Positions 17,988 through 27,189 of a stretch of 64,000 bases of DNA are shown piece after piece. Source of the stretch: a bacterium (GTDB taxonomy: Bacteria; Desulfobacterota; Desulfocorpusculales; Desulfocorpusculum); assembly GCA_037481695.1 (NCBI GenBank), contig JBBFLE010000003.1, forward strand, positions 272,050-336,049. Direction: 5' to 3'. Numbering within the stretch: the stretch's first letter is position 1; every line of letters starts with the position of its first letter. Position numbers and translations under genes: made by a program. The notes under the pieces are model-generated. The model was given only the letters and a program-made list of their open reading frames with translations. It searched no databases and was not told the origin of the DNA.

Positions 17988-19103
17988 TCACTTGGGAACA
18001 GAGGCTTGGCTTTTGGCCCGAAGCCGCTCGATGGCCAAGCGGACGCTCTTGCCCAACCTTTCGATGGCCTGAGCCAGATCCCCTATCTCATCCCTGCGTT
18101 GCCTTCCTGGAATTTCACCCCCGAATTTTCCCAAGCTCATCTGCTCTGCCACCACGGTCAGGCCGCGGATGGGTCCGGCCAGCCTCTGGGAAAAAAGATA
18201 GGCAATCAAGATCACCAGGATGACCGTCACCCCTAGCATTATCAAAGCTCTTTGGTTCGCCTCCCTTACGGGGGCGTAAGCTTCCTGGCGATCCTGCTGG
18301 GTGACCAGTGTCCAGCCATGGGAGGTCTTCTGCACCACGGCCAAAAACTCTTTGTCCCCCTGATTGAAACTCACCGTCTTCTTGCCCTGATTGGGTCTGG
18401 CTGCAAAGGCCGGGTGTCCACTTAGATCCTTTCGGGACTTGGTCATTTCCTCATCAGGGTGGGCAATCACGAATCCGCCTTCATCCAGAAGAAAGGCAAA
18501 GCCGGTTTTCCCGATACGTAAGTTGGCTATTTGATCTGTAAGATCTGTCAGATGCATGGCCATGGCAATGACACCCTGGATCTTCTGTTGGGATCCTGGC
18601 CCGGCCGCAAGAATCGGAGCTGCTATTATGAGGGCAGGCTTGCCAGTAGTCCTGCCGATGAGAACTTGAGTGGTCATGGGAGCTCCGCTGACCACATCTT
18701 TTACATATTTTCGGTCCCTGTAGTCTAGAAGCTTGCCGTCATCGCTCCTGCCTACGTTCATGCCCTCCAGGTCCGTGGTGAAGACCAGATAGCTCCATTT
18801 GTACTCGTTCAAGATGGTCTTTAGGACAGGATCCTGCCTTTCCCTTTTCATTGACCTTATCTCTTCCAGGGCTCCGTTTTGGTAAAGGGCTTTCACATGC
18901 ATGCCCACCCAGTCATCCACACGGGCGGCCAGCTTGTCCGAAGCCGCAACCAGGCGCTCTTCTATGACCCGGGAGAGGTCTTCCACCGAGTAACGGTAAC
19001 TTACATACCAGATGGCCCCTAGAGGCACGAGGGCCACTATCAGCATGGCCAACAAGATCTTATGAAAGATTCTCCATCGTAACCCTTTACTTTTCTCTCC
19101 CAT
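17988..19103 (-). CDS. Membrane sensor: dCache domain plus HAMP, no output domain
   Basis: 371 residues: TM1 (ILLAMLIVALVPLGAIWYVSYRY), a ~230-residue extracytoplasmic double-Cache domain (AALIIAAPIL-like strands, FAFLLDEGGFVIAHPDEE), TM2 (ALIMLGVTVILVILIAYLFSQ), then a HAMP domain (LAGPIRGLTVVAEQM...DEIGDLAQAIERLGKSV) and only ~15 further residues. No methyl-accepting, kinase, cyclase or phosphodiesterase domain follows. GGAGG precedes the ATG at 19103. It probably transmits a small-molecule signal through HAMP to partner proteins; the DUF4388/roadblock genes just upstream are candidates. Confidence 0.88.
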   Translation of the reverse strand: MGEKSKGLRWRIFHKILLAMLIVALVPLGAIWYVSYRYSVEDLSRVIEERLVAASDKLAARVDDWVGMHVKALYQNGALEEIRSMKRERQDPVLKTILNEYKWSYLVFTTDLEGMNVGRSDDGKLLDYRDRKYVKDVVSGAPMTTQVLIGRTTGKPALIIAAPILAAGPGSQQKIQGVIAMAMHLTDLTDQIANLRIGKTGFAFLLDEGGFVIAHPDEEMTKSRKDLSGHPAFAARPNQGKKTVSFNQGDKEFLAVVQKTSHGWTLVTQQDRQEAYAPVREANQRALIMLGVTVILVILIAYLFSQRLAGPIRGLTVVAEQMSLGKFGGEIPGRQRRDEIGDLAQAIERLGKSVRLAIERLRAKSQASVPK

Positions 19104-19285
19104 GTGTTTCCTCCTGAGCCCATAGGTGTTTATTGGATGAGAGCTGCCTGGAATCCGTCAAGAACTGGCCTGCTTCGCACAACTCCCTGTGTCTTGCATC
19201 CAAAAGACCTTCCCAAGCGGGATTCCTAGATTTTCTTAGGGTGAGACATATGCCGATCATCGGACTTTTTGGAAGCAAAATCCCA

Positions 19286-20089
19286 TCAAGAGAGTCTTTC
19301 TTTTGGGCTGGGGATACTTTGTATCACTCCCAACATGGCTCTTTGGAATTCCACCCTGGCTGGCTCCTCTTCTATGAGATCCGAGATTCTTTCCACAAGA
19401 ACCGGGAGGTCCTCGCGATTCAGGTAATCCAAATTCATACCCATCTCCCCCAAAGTATCCTGAATTATCACAGGAGCTATGGGTCCGATTTGTGCGGCCA
19501 AGAGCTCTTCCATCTCGCCCATAAACCTCTTGAGCAAAGTTGGATCCAGGGGTTTTTGAGCAGACACCATCTTAATTATTCGGCGGTTGGCCAAGTGAGC
19601 CAAAACCCTGCTCACGGAGAATTCGTTGGCCTTAAGGGAGAGGCAGATGTCTTTGACAGAGTTTCGGCCATTGACCAATGCCAGCACCTTCCAGAGCTTA
19701 CTGTCAACGCTCACCCGGCCTGCCTGTGTGTCGGCCGAAAGGGCGAAGACTGCTTCAGGGCCAGGCACCAGGGCCCTGATCTTGCGGATTTCCTCATGCC
19801 TTTCCTCTAAGAAGGAGAGGATGTGGTTGGTGTCCTCTTCCACATCCACCACCAGGCTCTCCACATTCTCGTAAAAGCTCAAGGAGATGCTCATCCAGTT
19901 GCTCAAAAATTCCAGGGCCTCCTTTCCCCTGAGCCTTCCAACCTGGCAGTGAACAATGCGACCGTCGCTAAGCCCTATGACCCCTTCCCGGCCTGGCCAA
20001 TGGTTCACCTGAAGCCTCCCGGAGCGGCCCTCTGCCACGAGTTTTTTTAGAGTTTCGTAAAGGCTTTGTGACCCAGGTTGCACTGCCAT
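19286..20089 (-). CDS. DUF4388 (PATAN-like) regulatory protein
   Basis: 267 residues. The N-terminal 90 residues are a DUF4388 domain: LYETLKKLVAEGRSGRLQV, then GVIGLSDGRIVHCQVG and GKEALEFLSNW. A central segment (VDSKLWKVLALVNGRNSVKDICLSL...VLAHLANRRIIK) looks like a winged-helix/DUF4388-associated fold, and the C-terminal ~80 residues (GPIAPVIIQDTLGEMGMNLDYLNREDLPVLVERI) form a helical domain seen in proteins of this group. These proteins are thought to act in signalling with small GTPases or receiver domains. It is the last of three related genes. Confidence 0.75.
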   Translation of the reverse strand: MAVQPGSQSLYETLKKLVAEGRSGRLQVNHWPGREGVIGLSDGRIVHCQVGRLRGKEALEFLSNWMSISLSFYENVESLVVDVEEDTNHILSFLEERHEEIRKIRALVPGPEAVFALSADTQAGRVSVDSKLWKVLALVNGRNSVKDICLSLKANEFSVSRVLAHLANRRIIKMVSAQKPLDPTLLKRFMGEMEELLAAQIGPIAPVIIQDTLGEMGMNLDYLNREDLPVLVERISDLIEEEPARVEFQRAMLGVIQSIPSPKERLS

Positions 20090-20118
20090 GAGATCCCACC
20101 CCTCCCACAGAGTTTGTT

Positions 20119-20580
20119 TCAGTGGCCAGGCCTCTTGAACAGCTTGGAGAAAATGCTCCCCTCAGAAGCCTTTGCCCCTGAACTCGGAAAGACCTTTTGG
20201 ACCCCCAAAGCCCTCCAACCATGCTCTTTCACATCCAGTGAAACCCTAAGCAAGGAGAGGCTGGTGGCTGGTTCTGCCACTAAGAAGAGATTTCTGTAAG
20301 AGGCTTCTTCCAGAGAAGGAGCCTCACCTGAGGGATCTGTATTCTGCCCTATTCTTCTCCACAGAAGCAGAAACCTCGGGTAAAAAATGGCGATCTCTTT
20401 CAGCTCGGGCCTGCTCAAAAAAGGATGGTTCATCCATGTTTCAAGAAAACCAAACCAGCTAGAGTCCTCCCTTGCGTTCGGTAAAGAGCTCAAGATACGG
20501 CCATCAGGCCCTAAAACGCAAACCATTCGAACCCCATCCGTTGCGGCCAGATCTGCAAGGGGAGATTCTTTTCCTGCCAT
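20119..20580 (-). CDS. Roadblock/LC7-like small protein
   Basis: About 153 residues. The core alternates strands and a helix like a roadblock/LC7 (MglB-type) domain: GVRMVCVLGPDGRILSS, LKEIAIFYPRFLLLWRR and NLFLVAEPATSLSLLRVSLDV. The last 25 residues are disordered-looking. The ATG at 20580 is favoured as it leaves a 5-nt gap to the upstream stop. The assignment is by fold pattern rather than strong motif. Its place between two DUF4388 genes supports a shared signalling complex. Confidence 0.62.
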   Translation of the reverse strand: MAGKESPLADLAATDGVRMVCVLGPDGRILSSLPNAREDSSWFGFLETWMNHPFLSRPELKEIAIFYPRFLLLWRRIGQNTDPSGEAPSLEEASYRNLFLVAEPATSLSLLRVSLDVKEHGWRALGVQKVFPSSGAKASEGSIFSKLFKRPGH

Positions 20581-20585
20581 CAGCC

Positions 20586-21353
20586 TCACCCCTGTTCCCA
20601 ATGAAGGATCATCTCTCGGCGGAGTCCAACAATGTCGATTCCTTTTTCCACCTCTACTGCGGCCACAAGGTCTCCCCCCAAGCTGGCCAAAAGCCAGTTC
20701 CTGCCCTCCAGGACCAAAGAGAGCATCAGGGGTTGCCCACCGCTATCCGGAGGAGCCATCTGGCGGGCTGCTCCCAGCACCTCCCACATTATCCTGAACC
20801 AGCTCAGTAACTTGGGCACGGGTTGTGCAGGGCAAAGGACCTCCCCGGCCTTGCCCACCAGGCAATTGCCCACCCCGGGGCGATCCAGCATGACCCTATG
20901 GAAACCCCTCAGCCTCAGCAGTTCCGAGGCCTGGGCTTGGCCTTTGGGGGAAGCTGGCTCCTGGCTCTGTGGGGGAGCGGCTTTGCGGTCCTCGATACGG
21001 GCCATGGCCTGGATCAAGAGAGCATGCCAGGGGACATCTATGGTCTCCATGGCCGGCCGACGCTCGGCATCCAGAAGCACCTCTCCTTCCACCCACCCCA
21101 ATAGCTCCTCAAAAGCCTTTGCTCCTGCGACATTTCCCACCTGTGCGTGAACTATGTTGCCGCCCCTTAGGAAGATTTCTCCGGCTTTCCCGCTGCAGCG
21201 AAGTTCCACCTTGCCGGTGAACCCGTTCATGGCAAGCATCTGAATCAGGTTGGGCAACTCGAGTCCTGCAAAGAGCCCTATGAATCCTTTTTTGGGGGAT
21301 CCAGAATCCTGGGGCTGACTGGAGGCAAAGCCTTTTTCCGTGGGTTCTTTCAT
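20586..21353 (-). CDS. DUF4388 plus roadblock-like fusion protein
   Basis: 255 residues. After a ~22-residue flexible start, a DUF4388 domain runs to about residue 130 (FAGLELPNLIQMLAMNGFTGKVEL, GEIFLRGGNIVHAQVGNVAGAKAFEELLGW). A proline/glutamine-rich linker (APPQSQEPASPKGQAQ) leads to a second domain with a roadblock-like pattern (FHRVMLDRPGVGNCLVGKAG...LMLSLVLEGRNWLLASLGGDLVAAVEV). First gene of the cluster; a TTGACA promoter lies upstream. Confidence 0.72.
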   Translation of the reverse strand: MKEPTEKGFASSQPQDSGSPKKGFIGLFAGLELPNLIQMLAMNGFTGKVELRCSGKAGEIFLRGGNIVHAQVGNVAGAKAFEELLGWVEGEVLLDAERRPAMETIDVPWHALLIQAMARIEDRKAAPPQSQEPASPKGQAQASELLRLRGFHRVMLDRPGVGNCLVGKAGEVLCPAQPVPKLLSWFRIMWEVLGAARQMAPPDSGGQPLMLSLVLEGRNWLLASLGGDLVAAVEVEKGIDIVGLRREMILHWEQG

Positions 21354-21417
21354 ATCTCCCCTGTCAAAGGCAAAGCATCAAATGTTGGGTCCGCACCCCG
21401 CGGCCCGCATCAGGGCA

Positions 21418-21447
21418 TACTTATGCAAATGCTTTGCCAATTGTCAA
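21418..21447 (-). promoter_or_regulatory. Sigma-70 type promoter for the DUF4388 cluster
   Basis: On the minus strand a perfect TTGACA (plus-strand 21442-21447) and TAAGTA (21418-21423) are 18 nt apart. The -10 is about 65 nt upstream of the first DUF4388 gene (start 21353). Confidence 0.5.
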
Positions 21448-21556
21448 GCAAATTCTGTGTTAATTTCCATGGCCATGCCAAACCCTATGGACATCACCTC
21501 CAAAAAAATGGCAGTATCGTTGCTGTACAGATGCACCAAATCATGGAGGTACTGAC

Positions 21557-22489
21557 ATGGGAAAGATCATCATCACGGCTGCCATCACCGGTTCTGTTCA
21601 CATCCCCACCATGAGTCCTCATCTGCCTTTGACCCCCGAGCAGATCATACAGGACGCTGTCAAGGCCTGGGAGGCAGGAGCGGCCATAGCCCACATACAC
21701 GTGAGGGATCCCAAGGATGGCAGGCCCAGTTCAGACCCCGAGCTTTTCTATCGCGTGTGCAGAGGCATAAAAGAAAGATGTGATTTGATCCTGCTTCCCA
21801 CCACAGGAGGAGCCATTGGCCAGAGCTGGGAGGAGAAGCTGGTCCCCATTCGAAAATTACAGCCTGAGATGTGTTCTTTTGACCCTGCCCCTTTCAATTT
21901 CGGTATCTTTCAGTTGGCAGGAAGGTTCCATCAATTCCGCTTTGATTGGGAAAAGGGCTATCTGGAGCAGTGCAGGAGAATAACTTTTGCTCCCACCTTC
22001 GATGACGACCTGAATTACGCCCGTACCTTTCTGGAATTGGATGTAAAGCCTGAATTCGAGATGTACGAACTGGGTCATCTCAATTACGTGACCTGGCTCA
22101 TGGAAGAAGGCCTGGTCAAGAAGCCCCCTCATCTACAGTTCGTGTTCGGACCCATGGTAGGCTGGATGCATCCCTCTGTGAAACACCTGGTCATGATGTA
22201 CGAGGAAGCGGTTTCGCTTCTGGGGGAATGGAATTTCACCTGGTCCGTTGCTGGGGCAGGCCGCCACCAGATCCCCCTTGCAGCTACAGCCATGGCCATG
22301 GGAGCCCCCAACGTGAGGGTGGGCTTGGAGGATTCCCTTTACGCTGGGAAAGGCAAGCTTGCATCTTCCAGCGCGGAACAGGTGGCCATGGTGGTGCGAA
22401 TAGCCAAGGAAATGAGTCTGGAGCCTGCCAGCCCGGCTGAGGCCAGGCAGATCTTGGGTCTCAAGGGCCTGGACAAGGTGGCTTTCTGA
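21557..22489 (+). CDS. BKACE family enzyme (3-keto-5-aminohexanoate cleavage-like)
   Basis: 310 residues. The N-terminal IITAAITGSVH...PLTPEQIIQDAV and the zinc-binding HIHVRDP motif (H48-x-H50 region) are typical of the beta-keto-acid cleavage enzymes (BKACE, DUF849). The C-terminal GLEDSLYAGKGKLASSSAEQV is conserved too. They cleave a beta-keto acid together with acetyl-CoA, as in lysine fermentation, but the family is broad and substrate depends on side chains not readable here. GGAGG precedes the ATG. It is divergent from the DUF4388 cluster and has its own terminator. Confidence 0.88.
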   Translation: MGKIIITAAITGSVHIPTMSPHLPLTPEQIIQDAVKAWEAGAAIAHIHVRDPKDGRPSSDPELFYRVCRGIKERCDLILLPTTGGAIGQSWEEKLVPIRKLQPEMCSFDPAPFNFGIFQLAGRFHQFRFDWEKGYLEQCRRITFAPTFDDDLNYARTFLELDVKPEFEMYELGHLNYVTWLMEEGLVKKPPHLQFVFGPMVGWMHPSVKHLVMMYEEAVSLLGEWNFTWSVAGAGRHQIPLAATAMAMGAPNVRVGLEDSLYAGKGKLASSSAEQVAMVVRIAKEMSLEPASPAEARQILGLKGLDKVAF

Positions 22490-22514
22490 AATCTTTCAAT
22501 GAGCTGGCCTGTTA

Positions 22515-22544
22515 GCAGGGCCTTTCCCCGGGCCCGCATTTTTT
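22515..22544 (+). terminator. Terminator after the BKACE gene
   Basis: A GC-rich stem (GC, bulged A, GGGCC at 22515-22522 pairing with GGCCCGC at 22531-22537) with an 8-nt loop runs into ATTTTTT. It starts 26 nt after the stop. Confidence 0.6.
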
Positions 22545-22730
22545 AAGACTTGGTGAAAGATGCTGGCTACCTTCTGGATATCTGGGGATGAACTAATCCC
22601 TGGTCAAATGCGGCCTGATTTTCAAAATGGGGGCCTTGCTGGGTCCAGCCCTGAAAACAGGTAAAGGGAACTGGGATCCCAGGGCATAGCCCCCATGTCA
22701 CAGATCCTGGGCAATGATGGGGGCTGGGTC

Positions 22731-23171
22731 TTATGTTACATCCAGCCCCTCCCTTTGGAGCAATTCCAGGGCGATCCTCACGGCCCCGGCTATGATGGGA
22801 GGACATATCTCTGTGGGCAGCTTTCCGGGCTCTGCCTCCAATATGTCATCACAATGGTTTCCAGGATATTGGGAAATAAGCTCTTCCTGGAATCTCTCCT
22901 CCAGTTCCTGGATCAGCATGTACATTTTGCCTTGCTCTATGCGGCCCTGGGATGCAGTGGCTATGAGGCAGGCGGCTGCCGTCAAAGTCCCGCAGGTTGC
23001 TCCCATGAGCCCTTGGGCACCCACCAGGCCGCCCATGGCAGAAACCACCTGCGGCTGCTCGAGGCCCAGGTGACGCAGGCCAACATCCATGACTATCTGG
23101 CTGCAGAGGTTCCCCCTCTTGGAGGACTCCTTTACTTCCTGTGAAAGTTCCTCATCCCTCGGCACAGGCAT
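22731..23171 (-). CDS. C_GCAxxG_C_C family redox protein
   Basis: 146 residues matching the C_GCAxxG_C_C pattern: NLCSQIVMDVG, then a glycine-rich GGLVGAQGLMGATCGTLTAAACLI stretch, then GNHCDDI and a late EICPPIIAGAVRIALELL. Four conserved cysteines (in NLC, ATCG, NHC and EIC) are arranged as in this putative redox-active family, found mostly in anaerobes. It is cytoplasmic and the function is unknown. GGGGAGGGG precedes the ATG. It lies 63 nt after the radical SAM gene on the same strand. Confidence 0.78.
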   Translation of the reverse strand: MPVPRDEELSQEVKESSKRGNLCSQIVMDVGLRHLGLEQPQVVSAMGGLVGAQGLMGATCGTLTAAACLIATASQGRIEQGKMYMLIQELEERFQEELISQYPGNHCDDILEAEPGKLPTEICPPIIAGAVRIALELLQREGLDVT

Positions 23172-23234
23172 GAACCCCTCCCCTTGTGGAATCTTTCAAA
23201 CAGAGCGTTTTGTAACAGGCTGCGGCCGGGCATG

Positions 23235-25151
23235 TCAAGGCAGCCTTACCTTCCCCATCCTGGGCTTTCCAGGCGGCAGAGAAATTCCAGTGATGGCAGC
23301 CCAGGCAATGGTGTTTTCTCTTCTGGAGAAGAGAAGCTCTTCCTCCCTTCCATGGAAAAGGGGCTGCAGAGCCTGCAGAATCTTTCTGGATATGAGTCTT
23401 GGGGTTTCCCACAAGACAGGCAGTTTCCTCAAGGGGTCTCTGTCCTGAAAAAAGGGCATCTGATGAACTACCCTTATAACTGGAATCAGCTGATCCAGCT
23501 CCAGCCAGAACGCCGGATCCTCATGGCACCTGGAAAGCAAGAAGGGACGGCAGGAAAGCCTGAGATAATCATCAGGGCAAAGAGACCAGAGGCCTGCCTG
23601 ATACGAGCCTGGATCGTGTAGCTCTTTCAGAAGCTTCTCAAGGTTTCTCAAGGGAAACCGCCTTTGTGCTTCCATTCCCCAGAAAGGAAGAAGATCAGGC
23701 AGGAATTTCTTTTGCCACTGCCCCCATTGGGCCATGAGGCTCCAGGGAGGCTCATGGCTGCTAGATCTGAAAAGAAAAACAGGCGATTGGGCCAGGCTGT
23801 CCATCAATTCGGGGGCAAGGCCAGGAAGGCAGCCCCCTTGCTTCTCATGGATCTCCACCAGCCCGATGAGATCAAAGGGGCCTTCACATGGACTCAAATC
23901 CGGCAGGTGCAGAGGATAAAGCCCCAGATCCAACCTCCTTTCTGCCTGTTCCAAAGCATTCCTGAGTTCCTCTATGCCCGTTTCCCCCACGGCCTCCACC
24001 TGGTATGGAGGGCTTGGTCTGTACTTCACCCCCCAGTATCCAGCCCTTTCTTTGAGCTTGGTGCCGGGCAGCACCAAAAGAGGAAATATTGTCACATGTT
24101 CCCCCAGGCCCTGTTCCCCGAGGAAATCAACTGTTTCCAGAAATCCCCTGGAGGTGTCCCCCGGTAGCCCGAGTATCACGTCTATCTGAAGCTGGATACC
24201 TCTTTCCAGAAGCAGGTGTGCCCCCTTGGCAAAGGCCAGGGGCCTACCAGGCCTGCCCACTTTTCTCAGGACGTGGCTATGAATGCTTTGAAGTCCTGTT
24301 TCTAGGGAGCGGAAGCCAGCTTTCTTAAACCCGTCCGCAAGGGTGGAGTCCATCTGGTCCACCCGGGCCTCTGTGTGCAAAGGTATGGAGAGGGCGTTCC
24401 ACCTGGCCAATTCCTCCAGACGCTTGGCCAGACCGGGGGTGACCTGGAAAGAGGGATCCAAGAAATAGATCTCCTTTACCCCCTTGCCCGAGGCCCAAAG
24501 CACATGGTTGCTGACCCATTGGGCAGGGAACCATCGCAACTCCTGGAGGCTTTTCCCGTAATAACAGTAAGCGCAGTGGTACGGGCAGCCGCGCATGGTC
24601 TCCACCCATATGGAGCCGTCCGGAGCCTGGGGCAAGAGCCCCATGAGATAGGGTGAGGGTATCTCATCCAGAGCCATTGCTGGACGGGCTCTTTCTCTTG
24701 CGGCCGCAAGCTTTTCTCCATTTACTTCCGGGTCCCGGGATATCTCCCCCAGCAGCAAAGGGAACACATGCTCACCCTCCCCGCAGTGGACCAAGTCAAA
24801 GGGATGGTGGGGGAACCTGTCCTGGAAGTCTCCGGCTGCCTCGGGCCCTCCTGCCAGGAGCCAGATGCGGGGATTGGACTCCTTGAGAGCCCTGGCCACT
24901 CTGATGGTCCTGTCCACATTCCAGAGGTATAGGGTAGCCACCACCACATGAGGCTCCAGGGAAAGTATCTGCCTGACCAAAGCCCCTGTGGAGGCAAAGG
25001 AGCTCAAAGCTTGCGGCAAGAAAATGGGTTCATGCTTCACTCCCTTGGCCAAGGCGCTGGCGGCCAGGTAACCTCCTGCCAAGGGATGATCTGCTCCGGC
25101 GTAGTCATAACCAAAATCCAAAACCGGCAATTGCAGGTAAACAACCCTCAT
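23235..25151 (-). CDS. B12-binding-domain radical SAM protein
   Basis: About 638 residues. The N-terminal ~180 residues look like a cobalamin-binding (Rossmann-type) domain (VVYLQLPVLDFGYDYAGAD; LEPHVVVATLYLWN; LLAGGPEA; DLVHCGEGE), although no DxHxxG motif is visible, so B12 may not be bound. The radical SAM core follows with CPYHCAYCYYG, the CxxxCxxC cluster motif, and a LETGLQS strand. A ~200-residue C-terminal extension contains RxxCRPFLLSRCHEDP. The internal start at 25151 gives the usual N-terminus. Possible methyl- or other carbon-transfer chemistry; substrate unknown. Confidence 0.82.
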   Translation of the reverse strand: MRVVYLQLPVLDFGYDYAGADHPLAGGYLAASALAKGVKHEPIFLPQALSSFASTGALVRQILSLEPHVVVATLYLWNVDRTIRVARALKESNPRIWLLAGGPEAAGDFQDRFPHHPFDLVHCGEGEHVFPLLLGEISRDPEVNGEKLAAARERARPAMALDEIPSPYLMGLLPQAPDGSIWVETMRGCPYHCAYCYYGKSLQELRWFPAQWVSNHVLWASGKGVKEIYFLDPSFQVTPGLAKRLEELARWNALSIPLHTEARVDQMDSTLADGFKKAGFRSLETGLQSIHSHVLRKVGRPGRPLAFAKGAHLLLERGIQLQIDVILGLPGDTSRGFLETVDFLGEQGLGEHVTIFPLLVLPGTKLKERAGYWGVKYRPSPPYQVEAVGETGIEELRNALEQAERRLDLGLYPLHLPDLSPCEGPFDLIGLVEIHEKQGGCLPGLAPELMDSLAQSPVFLFRSSSHEPPWSLMAQWGQWQKKFLPDLLPFWGMEAQRRFPLRNLEKLLKELHDPGSYQAGLWSLCPDDYLRLSCRPFLLSRCHEDPAFWLELDQLIPVIRVVHQMPFFQDRDPLRKLPVLWETPRLISRKILQALQPLFHGREEELLFSRRENTIAWAAITGISLPPGKPRMGKVRLP

Positions 25152-25523
25152 GATCAACTGCACCCGAACGCTGTTGCTCAGCCCCTTTCCCCAGGAGCCA
25201 GCAGACTTGGAGCTCACGCTTTCTAAGCACCCAGGGGGCTTCAAACCCCGGCCCCCTTTGCTCCGACTCCAGCAATACCCTTTATGCTATATTGAAGCAC
25301 ACCCGGGGGATTGGAGCCAGCACGAAGCAGGAGCCGGGATGGATGGAAAATCCTAGAGACTCTGTTTTCCTGGCCCCCAGCAGCATGAACTGCTTTATAA
25401 TAGAAGCCGGGAGTCTAGATGAAAAAGAGTTGGGGGCTTGTGCTGCCTTAAAAAGGTACGCCCCCATACTGGCAGGAGAGCCGGTCGGCTTTTTTCAAAG
25501 ACAAAGGACAGGGAGGTGATAAA
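25152..25523. other. Divergent intergenic region
   Basis: 372 nt between the radical SAM gene (minus) and the zinc-ribbon gene (plus). A TATAAT occurs at 25396-25401 on the plus strand but has no good -35 at the right distance. A short GGGG...CCCC hairpin lies near 25233-25255. I see no further gene; the open frames are short and shadow-like. Confidence 0.4.
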
Positions 25524-25727
25524 ATGTCAACACCCAGACACTGCCCCGGTTTCGAGTCTTTCAAGAACCTTCAGGCATTCACATGCCGCTGTCCCAATTG
25601 CGGGGCAGAAAAGGAGATCTTCTCAGACGAGTTCGACAAGCGGCACATCTGCTCGGCCTGCAAGCAGGAGATTGACTTCAGCAAGTGCCAGTTGGAGGTA
25701 AGCGGACAGACCAAGACCTCTAGATAG
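25524..25727 (+). CDS. Small zinc-ribbon protein
   Basis: 67 residues with two CxxC pairs (CRCPNCGAEKEIF and ICSACKQEIDF), spaced 18-20 residues as in a zinc ribbon. A further Cys lies after each pair. A very strong ribosome site (GGGAGGTGAT) precedes the ATG. No fused enzymatic domain. Similar stand-alone ribbons in sulfate reducers have no known role. Expressed probably on its own; the next gene is convergent. Confidence 0.75.
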   Translation: MSTPRHCPGFESFKNLQAFTCRCPNCGAEKEIFSDEFDKRHICSACKQEIDFSKCQLEVSGQTKTSR

Positions 25728-25986
25728 GAGGAATACGGCCCGCATCATCGGCCAAGAGCTGCTGGTACGGGCCCATCCAAGGAAATCCCACTTTAAGCTC
25801 AGCCAGAGCTGTTGGCACTTCTCTGGCCCATGCAGGACAAGGCCTCAAGCAGCACAGCCCTGGACATGGGCAAGGTGATCTCGCCATGTGCTTAGATGAA
25901 CTGGCTTATGTCCCATAGAGCATGATTTTCCCAATGAGGTAATTTCTGGGCCTGGAAAAAGGGTAAAGTTTCCCAGACTGGCTGAT

Positions 25987-27189
25987 TCACTTACCTCTTT
26001 GGTATTTCTTGTGGCTGGATCCTGACAAGACCTGCTGGAATTTCTCCCCAAGAAGTCTTTGCTGCCAAGGTGTGAGAAGCTCTTCCCAGGTTTGATTCAG
26101 GTGCCTTGGCTCAGAAGAGGCCAGGGCTCTAAGCAGGCTGTTGGGACACAGGATGCCTGGATCAAGACCTTCTTCTTTTGCCCTCTGGTCTCTTATCTGC
26201 TTGAGGGCCATGAAGCGATTTCGGGATCCAGGCGGATTCTGTACTGCCTTGGGTGGCTTGAAGGCAACAAAGGGATCTCTGTTAAGACCTTCCTGCAGAG
26301 CCCTGAGAAGACCCTCTGCCCATAGCTCCACTACTCTTTTGGTGATACCAGGAATCCCCAGCAAGCTCTTGAGGTCTGTGGGTTTTTCCCTGGCCAAGGC
26401 CAGGAGTGTCTCGCTGGGCAGGATCTTGAAGACCGGCACGTCCCTCTCTCTGGCCTGCTGCTCTCTCCACTCCAGAAGGGCCTGAAGCGCGGCCAGGCTT
26501 CTGTGGTCCAGCTTTCTGGCCCCAGGGATTTTCATGGCATTGGGGGGATCCCTGCGAAGGGGCTCGATCTTCTCCAGAGCTAGAAAATGAGCCCTGGCCA
26601 ACTCCATTCGACCCAGAGCTTGCAGTTCGTGGGCCAGGGAGTCCCTGAGGGCCAGGAGATAACAGCTGTCTCTGACAGCGTAATCCAGCATGGGCGCTGG
26701 CAGAGGCCTTCTGCTCCAGTCGGCTCTCTGAAACCTCTTCTCCAGCCTTATGCCCAGCCGCTCCTCCAAGAGATCCGAGAGGCCCAGCCTTTTGGCCCCA
26801 ACACAGCGGGCTGCCACCATCGTGTCAAAAATTCCCCTGGGCTTGAACCCGGCGCCCTTGAGAAGCCTCATGTCATAATCGGCACCATGGAAAACCTTCT
26901 CCAAGTTTGGATTCTCCAACAGGGGCCTCAGGGCCTTGAGGTCCCCAAGGGCAAGGGGATCTATGAGTGCCACTTCCCGCGCTGAGCAAACCTGTACAAG
27001 GCATATTCTCTCCCTGTATCGATACAGGGAATCGGCCTCCAGATCCACTGCCAGCCTGGCCTCCATTGCCCATCTGCCCACCAGTTCCTCAAGGGCAATG
27101 GGATCTTCCACCCATAGGATCTCTCTTCCCAGCCTTGGCTGCAAAAGCCCTTGTGAATAGCTCCCAGAATCCTCTTTCACTTCTCCCAC
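25987..27189 (-). CDS. rnd: Ribonuclease D
   Basis: 400 residues. The DEDD exonuclease domain occupies ~20-210: Exo I VDLEADS, Exo II HGADYDMRLL, Exo III YAVRDSCYLL (the tyrosine makes it the DEDDy class). An HRDC domain follows (ALLEWREQQARERDVPVFKILPSETLLALA) and then a second HRDC-like helical region. It trims tRNA and other RNA 3' ends. Start is a GTG at 27189 with GGAG close upstream. The last ~25 residues are basic. Confidence 0.9.
   Translation of the reverse strand: MGEVKEDSGSYSQGLLQPRLGREILWVEDPIALEELVGRWAMEARLAVDLEADSLYRYRERICLVQVCSAREVALIDPLALGDLKALRPLLENPNLEKVFHGADYDMRLLKGAGFKPRGIFDTMVAARCVGAKRLGLSDLLEERLGIRLEKRFQRADWSRRPLPAPMLDYAVRDSCYLLALRDSLAHELQALGRMELARAHFLALEKIEPLRRDPPNAMKIPGARKLDHRSLAALQALLEWREQQARERDVPVFKILPSETLLALAREKPTDLKSLLGIPGITKRVVELWAEGLLRALQEGLNRDPFVAFKPPKAVQNPPGSRNRFMALKQIRDQRAKEEGLDPGILCPNSLLRALASSEPRHLNQTWEELLTPWQQRLLGEKFQQVLSGSSHKKYQRGK

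Noticed and set aside
25233..25300. Possible tRNA-like element with GGGG-TTTGAAG-CCCC arm
   Set aside because: No acceptor or anticodon stem can be formed around it and the T-loop lacks the TTC consensus.
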